Shown in pieces: positions 26,430 to 34,942 of a stretch of 48,628 nt of DNA (the first letter of the stretch is position 1; each line of letters starts with the position of its first letter). Both the position numbers and the translations under genes were made by a program. This DNA comes from an uncultured Lachnospiraceae bacterium. Lineage in GTDB: Bacteria > Bacillota > Clostridia > Lachnospirales > Lachnospiraceae. The notes beneath the pieces are model-generated. The model searched no databases, was not told the DNA's origin, and saw only the letters and a program-made list of their open reading frames with translations. The stretch is from the NCBI GenBank assembly GCA_910577655.1, contig CAJTOW010000018.1:1-48628 (forward strand). The letters run 5' to 3'.

Positions 26430-26879
26430 ATGAAAAAGATAAGAGAATTTCCAGTGAATTTTTTTAAATGTGGAGTCGCCGGATGGTGCCTGGAGGTGAT
26501 GTTTACCTCCATGGAGTCAGTTATGGCCGGGGACTGGAGGCTCATGGGGAGAACCTCCCTTCTGATGTTTCCCATCTATGGAATGGGGGCGCTGCTGGCG
26601 CCTATCGGGAAATGGGTGGACTTCTGGGTCGGAGACAGCCCGGTCCGGGGTACAGACCAGTATGTGCGTCATGGGATGATCTACATGGTTCTGATCTTCA
26701 CGGCAGAATATATATCCGGCGCCTGGCTGCGTGCCAGAGGCATGTGCCCCTGGGATTACTCAGGCCGCCAGTCCAACATCAACGGGCTGATCCGTCTGGA
26801 CTTCGCGCCGCTGTGGTTCGCCACAGGCCTCCTCTTCGAGGGGATCACCAGGAAGAGGAAAAATGAGAGCGTGTCTTAA
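26430..26879 (+). CDS. PF06541-type membrane protein (putative ABC transporter type IV, CmpB-like)
   Basis: This 149-aa integral membrane protein has about four hydrophobic segments. It carries the family signature CPWDYSGRQSNINGLIRLDF, followed by APLWFATGLLFE. The family is annotated as a putative ABC transporter permease, but no ATPase accompanies it here and the real function is unknown. The start codon has no strong ribosome binding site (AATATTCCC before ATG), so expression may be weak. The last codons AGC GTG TCT before TAA match the terminal 10 bp of the MITE end GAGCGTGTCT, so a mobile end may have shaped the C-terminus. Confidence 0.8.
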   Translation: MKKIREFPVNFFKCGVAGWCLEVMFTSMESVMAGDWRLMGRTSLLMFPIYGMGALLAPIGKWVDFWVGDSPVRGTDQYVRHGMIYMVLIFTAEYISGAWLRARGMCPWDYSGRQSNINGLIRLDFAPLWFATGLLFEGITRKRKNESVS

Positions 26880-26890
26880 AGCTGGTTTTT

Positions 26891-26931
26891 CGTAACAGTT
26901 CAGATCCCCCCCTGGACTGTTACGATTTTTC
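26891..26931 (+). terminator. dispersed inverted repeat acting as terminator
   Basis: CGTAACAGTTCAG (26891-26903) and CTGGACTGTTACG (26912-26924) form a 13-bp stem with one mismatch and are followed by ATTTTTCC. It is a repeat-family member placed where an intrinsic terminator is expected. A further half copy GTGAACTGTTAC lies at 26941-26952. Confidence 0.75.
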
Positions 26932-27020
26932 CTGCCCCCTGTGAACTGTTACAATAATTCTTTATAGAGTCTGCAAAATTCCGGTCAGGTCGTGACCGCT
27001 TCCATGATATCTTCCTTGTC

Positions 27021-27042
27021 TGTGGATTGTACAATATCCACA
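27021..27042. promoter_or_regulatory. palindromic operator-like site upstream of the binding lipoprotein gene
   Basis: TGTGGAT (27021-27027) and ATCCACA (27036-27042) are perfect 7-bp inverted arms around TGTACAAT. It lies 220 bp upstream of the start codon. A repressor or activator such as the AraC-type regulator at 34943-36064 could bind here. The right arm also matches a DnaA box in 8 of 9 positions, so DnaA binding is an alternative. The rest of 26932-27261 is AT-rich promoter DNA without a gene. Confidence 0.45.
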
Positions 27043-27261
27043 AAATCTATCTCTGCATAGTAAAAAAAATATGCACAAGTTCAGAATATTCCAAGAAAGG
27101 TTAGAATAATACATGGCATTTCTGACATAGAAATCCTATAATAACAACATCAGAATTAAGGGAGTGCACAAGGTGCAGCTTCCGGGGGCTTTCCGGCTTT
27201 CTGACGCCGGCTTACATGGTCAGATGCCTGGAAGTACACAGAATAAAAAGGAGGACGTATT

Positions 27262-28386
27262 ATGAAAAGAGTAGTAAGCACAGCTATGGCGGCGATGATG
27301 GTATTTAGTCTGGCAGCCTGCGGCGGCAGCAAGCCGGCGGAGACTACAGCGGCTCCGGTAGCCACAGAGGCACCGAAGGCAGAGACGGCAGAGACCAAGG
27401 CAGATGCCCCGGCTGAGAATCAGGCAGATGCATCCGGCGAGAAGGCTCCGGAGGACTACAGCGGGACCGTGGTGGTGTATTCTCCCCACGATGCAGACCC
27501 GCTGAATGCAGGCGTGAACCTTTTCATGGCCAAGTACCCTAATGTAAAGGTGGAAGTGGTGGCAGCAGGAACCGGCGAACTGTGCAACCGGATTGCGGCT
27601 GAGTCGGCCAACCCCATCGCGGATGTGCTCTGGGGCGGCGGCGCCGATTCCCTGGCAGCATTTAAGGAATACTTCGCACCCTATGTCTGTGCCAATGACG
27701 ATGTGATCGATGCGGCATACAAGGATCCCGATGGACTGTGGATCGGCGAGAGCCCGCTTCCCATGGTAATCTTCTATAATAAAGAGCTTATTGAGAAGGA
27801 CGGTCTGGAGATTCCCACTGCCTGGGAAGACCTGATAAAGCCCGAGTGGAAAGGCAAGATCGCTTACTGCCTGCCCTCCAAGTCCGGTTCCTCCTACACC
27901 CAGCTGTGCACTATGCTTCTGGGCCACGGCGGCAAGGAAGAGGGATGGGATTTCATCAAGCAGCTCTATGACAACCTGGATGGCAAGATCGTAGATTCCT
28001 CAGGCAAATGCCACAAGATGGTAGCAGACGGTGAGTTCTATGCAGGTCTGACCCTGGAAAAAGCTGCGGTCCAGTATGCAGATGACGACCGGGTAGGCTT
28101 CTGCTATCCCCAGGATGGTACCAGCGCCGTTCCCGATGGCGTGGCTCTGATAAAAGGTGCCCCCAACGAGGAAAACGCAAAGCTGTTCATTGACTTCGTA
28201 ACTTCCAAGGAGTGCCAGACCGAGCAGAGCCAGAACTGGGGCCGCCGTCCGGTGCGCAGTGATATGGAGGTAGGCGAGGGCCTTGCAAAGCTCAGTGACC
28301 TGGTTCTGGTGGATTATGACTTTGACTGGGCAGCCAATGACAAGGAAAGCATCATTGAGCAGTTCAATGACATTATGGTAGATTAA
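27262..28386 (+). CDS. ABC transporter substrate-binding lipoprotein (FbpA/AfuA-like)
   Basis: This 374-aa protein is secreted and lipid-anchored: the signal peptide ends in FSLAAC, with Cys20 as the lipidated residue. Residues 25-65 are an Ala/Glu/Thr-rich tether. The mature part is a type 2 periplasmic-binding fold of the Fe(3+)/thiamine/phosphonate/sugar-phosphate group, starting VVVYSPHDADPLNAG and including TAWEDLIKPEWKGKIAY and NEENAKLFIDFVTSKECQ. The tyrosine pair that binds ferric iron in FbpA is not obvious, which favours an organic or phosphate ligand. An ATPase and permease follow on the same strand. AAAGGAGG precedes the ATG. Confidence 0.9.
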   Translation: MKRVVSTAMAAMMVFSLAACGGSKPAETTAAPVATEAPKAETAETKADAPAENQADASGEKAPEDYSGTVVVYSPHDADPLNAGVNLFMAKYPNVKVEVVAAGTGELCNRIAAESANPIADVLWGGGADSLAAFKEYFAPYVCANDDVIDAAYKDPDGLWIGESPLPMVIFYNKELIEKDGLEIPTAWEDLIKPEWKGKIAYCLPSKSGSSYTQLCTMLLGHGGKEEGWDFIKQLYDNLDGKIVDSSGKCHKMVADGEFYAGLTLEKAAVQYADDDRVGFCYPQDGTSAVPDGVALIKGAPNEENAKLFIDFVTSKECQTEQSQNWGRRPVRSDMEVGEGLAKLSDLVLVDYDFDWAANDKESIIEQFNDIMVD

Positions 28387-28516
28387 TCCGTTATCTGTAC
28401 AACCATCCAGAGATTGTCAGGATATCTGCTGATCAGAGGCAGGGGCCTGACGGCGGAACCGGCAGAGAAAAGATGACGTAAAGACCGGCGGAAGGAATAT
28501 CCCGCAGCGGTTTATG

Positions 28517-28545
28517 GGGGGAGCTGCATCAGCAGCACCCCCTTT
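28517..28545 (+). terminator. hairpin after the binding-protein gene, possible attenuator
   Basis: GGGGG-A-GCTGC (28517-28527) pairs with GCAGC-A-CCCCC (28532-28542) with one A-A mismatch, followed by TTTCTG. It could stop part of the transcription so that the binding protein is made in excess over ATPase and permease, as in many ABC operons. Confidence 0.55.
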
Positions 28546-28613
28546 CTGAAATAACGGTAACAGTTGGGATACCCCTGAGCTGTTGCAGACAATGTACTCC
28601 CGGAATCCCAGTA

Positions 28614-28702
28614 GTACTGTCTTGCGGAAATAACGGTGAATTAAGTGCCAGATGACGCAGATAGCGGGTGTTTAATTCAACGGAATTTCCGCAAGGCAGT
28701 AC
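28614..28702. repeat. large 89-bp inverted repeat before the ATPase gene
   Basis: GTACTG-T-CTTGCGGAAAT on the left pairs with ATTTCCGCAAG-G-CAGTAC on the right (28614 to 28702), and inner arms CGGTGAATTAA and TTAATTCAACGG extend the stem around a GC-rich loop. It ends about 40 nt before the AAGGAGG of the ATPase gene. Either a leader RNA structure or a small non-autonomous element is possible. Confidence 0.75.
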
Positions 28703-28755
28703 CAGGCCAGATTTCTGGCAGAAGCTCCCGGGACAATAAAAAGGAGGTGCCTGGC

Positions 28756-29919
28756 ATGAGCCATGCAGTCATTATCAAGAAGGCCGTGAAGAAATACGGC
28801 GATTTTACTGCACTGAACGGTGTGGACCTGGATATAAAGCCGGGAGAATTTTTTACGCTTCTGGGGCCGTCCGGCTGCGGCAAGACTACGCTGCTGCGGA
28901 TGATCGCCGGATTCAATACCGTGGACGGCGGTGAGATTTATTTTGACGAAAAACTGATTAACCGGGTGGAAGCCCACAAGCGGGATATCGGAATGGTCTT
29001 CCAGAACTACGCCATTTTTCCCCATCTGACAGTAGCGGAGAATGTGGCCTACGGCCTGAAAGCCAAGAAGGTGCCAGGGAGTGAGATCGGGAAACGGGTG
29101 GAGGAAGCCCTGGATCTGGTTCAGATCGGTAAGCTGAAGGGCCGCAAGCCCAATGAACTGTCAGGCGGCCAGCAGCAGCGCGTGGCCCTGGCCAGGGCAT
29201 TTGTCATAGAGCCCAGTGTCCTGCTGATGGATGAGCCGCTGTCCAACCTGGATGCCAAGCTGCGGGTACAGATGCGTACCGTGATCAAGAAGCTCCAGCG
29301 GCGTCTGGGCATCACCACCATCTATGTCACCCATGACCAGGAGGAGGCCCTGGCCATCTCCGACCGGATTGCGGTCATGAAGGAAGGCAACATCATGCAG
29401 GTAGGTTCTCCGGAGGAGATCTACAAGCATCCGGAGAATACCTTTGTGGCAGGCTTTATCGGCGTATCCAATTTCGTGGACTGCGATATCCGTACAATGG
29501 GTCCGGCAGATGCATCCGCCCCGTCGCAGACCGTCAGCAACCCGGCGGGCCCATCCGCCCGGACAGATAACACCAGGGGAGCAGCATCCGTTCCCGCCCA
29601 GGCCCTGGTCAAGGGTACATACGCCATTCCGGCCAGACTGGGCGCCTCATATAATGGAAAGGGGATCATCTCCGCCAGACCGGAGCAGCTTTTCTTTTCA
29701 GAAAAGGAAGGCATTCCCGGACGGATTGTCATTTCCACCTTCCTGGGGGATTTTATCGAGTATGAGATTGAGCTGGATGACGGACAGACCCTGCAGCTCA
29801 ATGAGTACACCAAAGATGTCCACACCGTGCGTCCGGATGGTGAGCGGGTGCTGGTGAATTTCAACACAGAAGCAGTGAGTATCTACAACGCAGACACCCT
29901 GGAGGTGATTTCATGCTGA
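28756..29919 (+). CDS. ABC transporter ATPase (FbpC/PotA/AfuC-like)
   Basis: This 387-aa cytoplasmic protein powers the transporter. I start at ATG 28756, eight bases after AAGGAGG; the frame extends 37 codons upstream through the inverted repeat. It shows Walker A GPSGCGKTTLL near 36-46, Q-loop VFQNYAIFPH, signature LSGGQQQRVALARA near 136, Walker B LLMDEPLSNLDAK and H-loop VTHDQEEA. The C-terminal TOBE region is interrupted by a Pro/Ser/Ala-rich low-complexity insert (about 250-290). The stop overlaps the permease start by 7 bp, so the two are translationally coupled. Confidence 0.93.
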   Translation: MSHAVIIKKAVKKYGDFTALNGVDLDIKPGEFFTLLGPSGCGKTTLLRMIAGFNTVDGGEIYFDEKLINRVEAHKRDIGMVFQNYAIFPHLTVAENVAYGLKAKKVPGSEIGKRVEEALDLVQIGKLKGRKPNELSGGQQQRVALARAFVIEPSVLLMDEPLSNLDAKLRVQMRTVIKKLQRRLGITTIYVTHDQEEALAISDRIAVMKEGNIMQVGSPEEIYKHPENTFVAGFIGVSNFVDCDIRTMGPADASAPSQTVSNPAGPSARTDNTRGAASVPAQALVKGTYAIPARLGASYNGKGIISARPEQLFFSEKEGIPGRIVISTFLGDFIEYEIELDDGQTLQLNEYTKDVHTVRPDGERVLVNFNTEAVSIYNADTLEVISC

Positions 29920-31565
29920 AGAACAGAAAGCTGGATTTCTGGTTCTGGGTCAAGGTGCTGGTGGTAATCTTTATGCTGGCATTTCTTATCTACCCCTTCT
30001 GTACGCTGATCACCCGGAGTTTTTTCTCAGCCAAGACAGAGGGCGTGACCCTGGCCAACTACATCCGTTTCTTTACGAAGAAATATTACTATTCGGCCCT
30101 TGGGCGCAGTCTCCAGGTGTCCTTCTTCGCCACCTGCACCACCCTGATTGTCGGGGTGCCCATGGCCTACATGATGTCCCGGTATAATATCTGGGGCAAA
30201 AAATTCATCCATATTTTCATTATCATGAGCCTTATGAGCCCGCCCTTTATCGGGGCTTACAGCTGGATCATGCTGTTCGGCCGGGCGGGGCTGGTGACCA
30301 GGTTCTTTGCAGACTATCTGGGCATCATGCTGCCCAGCATCTACGGAAAGATCGGCATCATCCTGGTGTTCACCTTCAAGCTCTTCCCCTATGTGTACCT
30401 GTACACGTCAGGGGCTATGGGGAGCATCGACTCCAGCCTGGAGGAGGCGGCAGAGAACTTAGGCAGCAGCAAGCTGCGCCGTCTGTTTACCGTCACCATC
30501 CCTGTGATCATCCCGTCGATCCTGGCCGGAGCCATCATGGTATTTATGACCAGTCTGGCGGATTTCGGTACGCCTATGCTGATCGGCGAGGGCTATATGG
30601 TACTTCCGGTGCTGGTGTACAACGAGTACATGAGTGAGATCGGGGGTAATGCCCATCTGGCCAGCGCCTTGTCGGTAATTGTGGTGCTGTGCTCTACTAC
30701 GGTGCTTCTGATACAGAAATTCTACGTGTCCAGGAAGAACTATGTCATGACAGCCATGCGGCCGCCAAAGGAAGTGGAGCTTCGCGGGTGGCAGCGGGCG
30801 GCAGCTACACTGCCAGTGTGCCTGGTGACCTTTATCGGTATCCTGCCACAGATCGTGGTGCTGGTCAGCAGCTTTGTGAAATGTGACTTCACCGGCTTCC
30901 AGAGAGGCTTCAGCCTGGGCAGCTATGCAACCATCTTCAACCGGCTGGCTACCAATATCCGCAATACCTTTGTGTTCTCTACCATTGCCATTGTGTTCAT
31001 TGTGCTGATCGGAATACTGATCTCCTACATCGTGGTGCGGCAGAAGGGATGGTTCGCCCAGGTGATGGATCTGCTGATCATGTTCCCGTTCGTTATCCCG
31101 GGCGCTGTGCTGGGTATCAGCCTGATCGTGGCATTCAACAAGGAGCCTCTGATCCTGACCGGCACGGCGGCTATTATGATCATCGCCTATGTGGTCAGGA
31201 AGCTTCCGTACACGGTCCGTTCCGGCAGCGCATTCCTTCAGCAGATGGATCCCAGTGTGGAGGAAGCTTCCATCAATCTGGGGGTGTCCCCCATGAAGAC
31301 ATTCTTCAAGGTTACGGCACGGCTCATGGCGCCAGGGGTATTGTCCGGCGCGATCTTGAGCTGGATTACCTGTATCAATGAGCTGTCCTCCAGCGTCATG
31401 CTGTACGGCGGCAAGACCAGCACGATTTCCGTGGCCATCTATACCGAGGTAGTCCGCAACAGCTACGGTACAGCAGCCGCCCTGGCATCGATCCTGACGG
31501 TCAGCACTGTGGTGTCCCTGCTGATCTTTTTGAAGATAAGCAAGGGAAAAGTTTCAATCGTGTGA
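29913..31565 (+). CDS. ABC transporter permease, two fused membrane domains (FbpB/AfuB-like)
   Basis: This 550-aa membrane protein has about twelve helices. It holds two binding-protein-dependent permease domains in one chain, as in FbpB and AfuB, so one chain forms the whole channel. The EAA loops are recognisable: EEAAENLGSSKLRRLFTVTI near residue 180 and EEASINLGVSPMKTFFKVTA near 450. Each contacts the ATPase. It overlaps the ATPase gene by 7 bp. Iron, sugar phosphate, phosphoglycerate and aminoethylphosphonate transporters share this layout, so the sequence does not settle the substrate; the adjacent phosphohexomutase suggests a sugar phosphate. Confidence 0.93.
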   Translation: MLKNRKLDFWFWVKVLVVIFMLAFLIYPFCTLITRSFFSAKTEGVTLANYIRFFTKKYYYSALGRSLQVSFFATCTTLIVGVPMAYMMSRYNIWGKKFIHIFIIMSLMSPPFIGAYSWIMLFGRAGLVTRFFADYLGIMLPSIYGKIGIILVFTFKLFPYVYLYTSGAMGSIDSSLEEAAENLGSSKLRRLFTVTIPVIIPSILAGAIMVFMTSLADFGTPMLIGEGYMVLPVLVYNEYMSEIGGNAHLASALSVIVVLCSTTVLLIQKFYVSRKNYVMTAMRPPKEVELRGWQRAAATLPVCLVTFIGILPQIVVLVSSFVKCDFTGFQRGFSLGSYATIFNRLATNIRNTFVFSTIAIVFIVLIGILISYIVVRQKGWFAQVMDLLIMFPFVIPGAVLGISLIVAFNKEPLILTGTAAIMIIAYVVRKLPYTVRSGSAFLQQMDPSVEEASINLGVSPMKTFFKVTARLMAPGVLSGAILSWITCINELSSSVMLYGGKTSTISVAIYTEVVRNSYGTAAALASILTVSTVVSLLIFLKISKGKVSIV

Positions 31566-31576
31566 TTTCATAAAAT

Positions 31577-31651
31577 GTAACCGTTGGGGCGCCCGGGGCT
31601 TCTTGTTCCCGACACTTTTCGGGCAGAAAGACGGCTTGTCTGAACGGTTAC
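31577..31651. repeat. dispersed palindromic element (GTAACCGTT...AACGGTTAC)
   Basis: Perfect 9-bp ends GTAACCGTT (31577-31585) and AACGGTTAC (31643-31651) enclose a second inverted segment with CTTCTTGTTCCCG and CGGGCAGAAAG. The inner part matches the second hairpin of the 16.6-16.9 kb repeats (CTTCTTGTCCCCG). It lies between the permease and phosphohexomutase genes. Confidence 0.7.
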
Positions 31652-31677
31652 TGTTACAGTCCAGGAGGAAATACAGC

Positions 31678-33138
31678 ATGATACAATTCGGAACAGGGGG
31701 CTGGCGGGCCATTATCGGAGAAGAATTCACAAAGGAAAACATCCAGAAGCTTGCTCTGGCCCTTTGCATGAAGATGAAGGCAGAAGGAGTGGCAGAGGAG
31801 GGCATTGTGGCCGGATATGACCGGCGTTTCCTCTCCAAGGAGGCGGTGATCTGGGCCTGCGAGATTTTTACAAAAGAAGGTATCCGGGTCCGGTTCGTGA
31901 ACCGCAGCTCGCCTACCCCTCTGATCATGTACTACGTGATGAAGGAGCAGATGCACTACGGCTTCATGGTGACAGCCAGCCACAATCCGGCTATATACAA
32001 CGGAATTAAGGTATTTACCTACGGCGGGCGGGATGCGGACGAGAACCAGACCAGGGATATCGAGGGGTGGATGGAACAGGCGGAAACCAGATACCACTGC
32101 GACGACACAGAGAAAGGGAAAATGCCGACCACATTTTACCAGAAGTCCGTGGAAACGGGTATGGTTCAGGAGATCCATCCTCTCAACGACTATCTGGACA
32201 ATATCATTCAGGTTATTGATATGAAAGCGATCCGCATGAGGGATCTGAGGGTGGCTGTAGATCCTATGTATGGAGTGGGTCTGACGCCTCTGAACACCAT
32301 TCTGTCCATGGCCAGATGTACCATTGAGACCATCAATTCCCAGCATGATGCCCTTTTTGGCGGTAAGATGCCCGCCCCCACAGCCCAGACACTCCGGGGA
32401 CTCCAGAACTATGTACTGGACAGGTACTGTGATATCGGGATCGCTACGGACGGGGACGCGGACCGGCTGGGAGTGGTGGATGACAAGGGCCGCTACCTGC
32501 ATCCCAACGAGATCCTGGTGGCTCTCTACTACTACCTGCTGAAATACAAGGGCTGGCGTGGGGATGCAGTGCGGAATATTTCCACTACCCATGTGCTGGA
32601 CAGGGTGGCGGAGAGCTTCGGCCGCCGCTGCCACGAAGTGCCTGTGGGCTTTAAGTACATTTCCGCCAGGATGCAGGAGACCGGGGCCATCATCGGCGGC
32701 GAGTCCTCCGGCGGTCTCACCGTGAAAGGCCATATCCATGGCAAGGACGGCATCTACGCTGCCACCCTGCTGGTGGAGATGATCGCCGTGTCCGGCAGGA
32801 AGCTGTCGGAGCTGATGGAGGATATCCACAGCCAGTACGGGCAGATCCGTATGGAGGAACGCTCCTACCGGTTCACTCCCCAGGAAAAGGCCAAGATCTA
32901 CCAGGTCCTCATGGAGGACCACCAGCTGCCCACTCTTCCCTGGCCGGTGGAACAGGTGTCCTGGCTGGACGGCTGCAAGGTCTATTTCCGTAACGGCGGA
33001 TGGATCAGCGCCCGTTTCTCCGGCACAGAACCGTTGCTTCGGATATTCTGTGAGATGGATGAGCCGGAGGAAGCCGGAGAGGCCTGCGGGATTTTTGAAA
33101 GATTTCTGGGGCTGCCGGAGGGTGGCAGCAGCCGGTAG
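31678..33138 (+). CDS. phosphohexomutase (phosphoglucomutase/phosphomannomutase family)
   Basis: The enzyme interconverts hexose 1- and 6-phosphates through a phosphoserine. I use ATG 31678, which follows AGGAGG; the upstream 25 codons run through the palindromic element. Of 486 aa, the first domain begins with the family motif FGTGGWRAIIG. The phosphoserine loop is TASHNPAIYNG near residue 100, the Mg loop is DGDADRLGV near 260, the sugar-binding loop is GGESSGGL near 342, and the phosphate-binding loop is FSGTEPLLRI near 450. Lying between a putative sugar-phosphate transporter and its likely two-component regulators, it would feed imported hexose phosphates into metabolism. That link is inferred from position. 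Confidence 0.92.
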   Translation: MIQFGTGGWRAIIGEEFTKENIQKLALALCMKMKAEGVAEEGIVAGYDRRFLSKEAVIWACEIFTKEGIRVRFVNRSSPTPLIMYYVMKEQMHYGFMVTASHNPAIYNGIKVFTYGGRDADENQTRDIEGWMEQAETRYHCDDTEKGKMPTTFYQKSVETGMVQEIHPLNDYLDNIIQVIDMKAIRMRDLRVAVDPMYGVGLTPLNTILSMARCTIETINSQHDALFGGKMPAPTAQTLRGLQNYVLDRYCDIGIATDGDADRLGVVDDKGRYLHPNEILVALYYYLLKYKGWRGDAVRNISTTHVLDRVAESFGRRCHEVPVGFKYISARMQETGAIIGGESSGGLTVKGHIHGKDGIYAATLLVEMIAVSGRKLSELMEDIHSQYGQIRMEERSYRFTPQEKAKIYQVLMEDHQLPTLPWPVEQVSWLDGCKVYFRNGGWISARFSGTEPLLRIFCEMDEPEEAGEACGIFERFLGLPEGGSSR

Positions 33139-33190
33139 CGGGGGATGCCTGATATCACCCATAACCGGGAACTGCGCTGCCGGCAGGGAA

Positions 33191-33215
33191 ACAGGGAGTC
33201 TGACTGACTCCCTGT
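33191..33215 (+). terminator. terminator after the phosphohexomutase gene
   Basis: ACAGGGAGTC (33191-33200) pairs perfectly with GACTCCCTGT (33206-33215) around a 5-nt loop, followed by the pyrimidine-rich CTGCTTCTCCTC. The run is weak in T but the position fits. Confidence 0.6.
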
Positions 33216-33324
33216 CTGCTTCTCCTCAAACTTCATTTTGGAATTCGTCACAGTATTGATCACTTCTGCTGCTTCCTTGTCCAAGGCAGAATCGTCTTTT
33301 GTTACAGCATCTTGTTATGCCTCA

Positions 33325-33528
33325 GAGCGTGTCTGAAAATTGCTTTCCGGTAGCTGTGCGCTCCACTTTGTGGGACACCGAAGGCGCCCCTTGTGGGGAT
33401 TTGGCCCAAATGAACGCGGCGTAGTGGGCTACGTTAAGTGAATTTGGGCCAAATATACCGCGAAGTGGGGCGTGCACACCGAAGGCGTCCCTTGTGGAGA
33501 TGCCGGGAATGAATTTTCAGACACACTC
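33325..33528. mobile_element. MITE copy 2 (204 bp)
   Basis: It starts GAGCGTGTCTGAAAATT and ends AATTTTCAGACACACTC, and its body matches the 9084-9243 copy almost exactly, including CGTAG-TGGG-CTACG at the centre. It is longer because each arm carries an inserted segment containing CACCGAAGGCG(C/T)CCCTTGTGG. TA follows on the right (33529-33530) but CA precedes on the left. Another end, GAGCGTGTCT, lies directly after it (33531-33540) beside the stop of the oxidoreductase gene, suggesting a nested or broken third copy. No protein gene lies in 33139-33553. Confidence 0.85.
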
Positions 33529-33553
33529 TAGAGCGTGTCTCAGGAAAGCACGT

Positions 33554-34816
33554 CTATGACATGTTTCCTGTATCTGGCTGTTTTTCTTTTTCCTTTGCCA
33601 ACCCCTGCATATACTCATGCATGGCTTCCGCCACGATCTTACTGTGTGCCACCGCCTCCACCACGGTTCTGGCGCCATTGACCACATCGCCGGAAGCGAA
33701 GATACCAGGACGGGAGGTGTGTCCGGTCTCATCTGCCATCAGCAGGCCCCTTTCATTGGCCTTCAGCCCTTCGGTGGTGCTGACAATCCGGTTCTTGGGC
33801 CCCTGGCTGATGGAGATGATTACACTGTCCGAGGGATAGAGCCGGTCCGTACCGGGAATTTCCGTCAGATTCCCTTCTTCGTCCTCATCCATATCACGGA
33901 AGATCACGCCTTCATCCTGGATTTCCACAGGCATCTTGTTGAACTCGAATTCCACGCCCTCCAGCTTGGCGTAGCTGTACTCGTAGTCGCTGGCAGCTAC
34001 CTTTCTGGTAAGGGAAAAGCAGGTCAGCTTCCGGACTCCCTTGCGCAGGGCAGTCCGGGCCACATCCATGGCTGCGTTGCCCGCGCCGATGACTATGACC
34101 TGCTCTCCCAGCTTGTAGCTGTCGGGGTTGTTCAGATAATTGATCCCGAAATGCACGTTGCCCAGGGTTTCCCCCCTGATGTGGAGGGCATTGGGGTTCC
34201 ATACACCTGTGCCGATGAAGATAGCCTTGTAGCCGTCCCGGAACAGGTCATCGATGCCGATGGCCCCGCCGATAGTAGTGTTGGGCCGGATCTGGATTCC
34301 CTTCATCTCCAGGTGCCGGTACTGGATATCATCCAAAACACTTTTGGGCAGACGGAACTCCGGGATGCCGTACCGCAGTACGCCGCCGATCTGATCCTTG
34401 ATCTCAAAGATGGTCACCTTGTAGCCGTACCGCGCCAGAATGATGGCAATAGTGATCCCGGCAGGGCCGGATCCCACTATGGCCACCCGCATTCCGTTGG
34501 AAGGCGCGGGCCCTCTGGTCATTTTGTGGGCATAGGCAGAGGAGATATAGTTTTCTATGGTGGAAAAATGGACCGGCGCCCCCTTCCTTCCCAGGACACA
34601 GTGGCCTTCGCACTGCTTTTCATGGTCGCAGACCAGACTGCACACAGTGGTCAGGGGATTGTTCTCAAACAGCATCCTGCCGGCCTCGTCCAGCTGGTTT
34701 TCCTTCAGCAGACGGATGGCTTCCGGAATATTGGTGCTGATGGGACAGCCCTTCCGGCACTGTGGCACCTTGCACTGCAGGCAGCGGTTGGCTTCGTCCA
34801 TAACATGTAATGCCAT
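33554..34816 (-). CDS. NAD(P)-dependent oxidoreductase, glutamate synthase small-chain-like
   Basis: This 420-aa flavoprotein has the fold of the GltD/NfnB/dihydropyrimidine dehydrogenase N-terminal group. I start at 34816 (MALHVMDEANRC), where AAGGAGG is well spaced; 26 extra upstream codons lack such a site. The N-terminal cysteine set CLQCKVPQCRKGCP and CSLVCDHEKQCEGHC would bind two 4Fe-4S clusters. The FAD-binding motif is VAIVGSGPAGI and the NAD(P)H-binding motif is VIVIGAGNAAMD. The ending FASGDVVNGARTVVEAVAHS is typical. No large glutamate synthase subunit is adjacent, so it may serve another electron-transfer partner. Confidence 0.88.
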   Translation of the reverse strand: MALHVMDEANRCLQCKVPQCRKGCPISTNIPEAIRLLKENQLDEAGRMLFENNPLTTVCSLVCDHEKQCEGHCVLGRKGAPVHFSTIENYISSAYAHKMTRGPAPSNGMRVAIVGSGPAGITIAIILARYGYKVTIFEIKDQIGGVLRYGIPEFRLPKSVLDDIQYRHLEMKGIQIRPNTTIGGAIGIDDLFRDGYKAIFIGTGVWNPNALHIRGETLGNVHFGINYLNNPDSYKLGEQVIVIGAGNAAMDVARTALRKGVRKLTCFSLTRKVAASDYEYSYAKLEGVEFEFNKMPVEIQDEGVIFRDMDEDEEGNLTEIPGTDRLYPSDSVIISISQGPKNRIVSTTEGLKANERGLLMADETGHTSRPGIFASGDVVNGARTVVEAVAHSKIVAEAMHEYMQGLAKEKEKQPDTGNMS

Positions 34817-34942
34817 AAAATGTCCTCCTTTAGGCTCATATGTACTCCCTGGGCCCTTCCATCTGTCTTTGTGGTCAGGATTATAGGCGTACATGTTCCT
34901 TTGTCTTTAGTATGCCATTATCCTGGGAAGACATACGTTTAT

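Noticed and set aside
27262..31565. Assignment as a ferric-iron transporter (FbpABC)
   Set aside because: The family match permits it, but the iron-binding tyrosine pair is not evident and the neighbourhood (phosphohexomutase, HptRSA-like regulators) points to a phosphorylated organic ligand. Left open, not asserted.
31654..33162. 502-aa minus-strand frame
   Set aside because: It is antisense to the phosphohexomutase, which has all its active-site motifs on the plus strand.
33617..34810. 397-aa plus-strand frame
   Set aside because: It is antisense to the flavoprotein oxidoreductase with FAD and NAD(P)H motifs.
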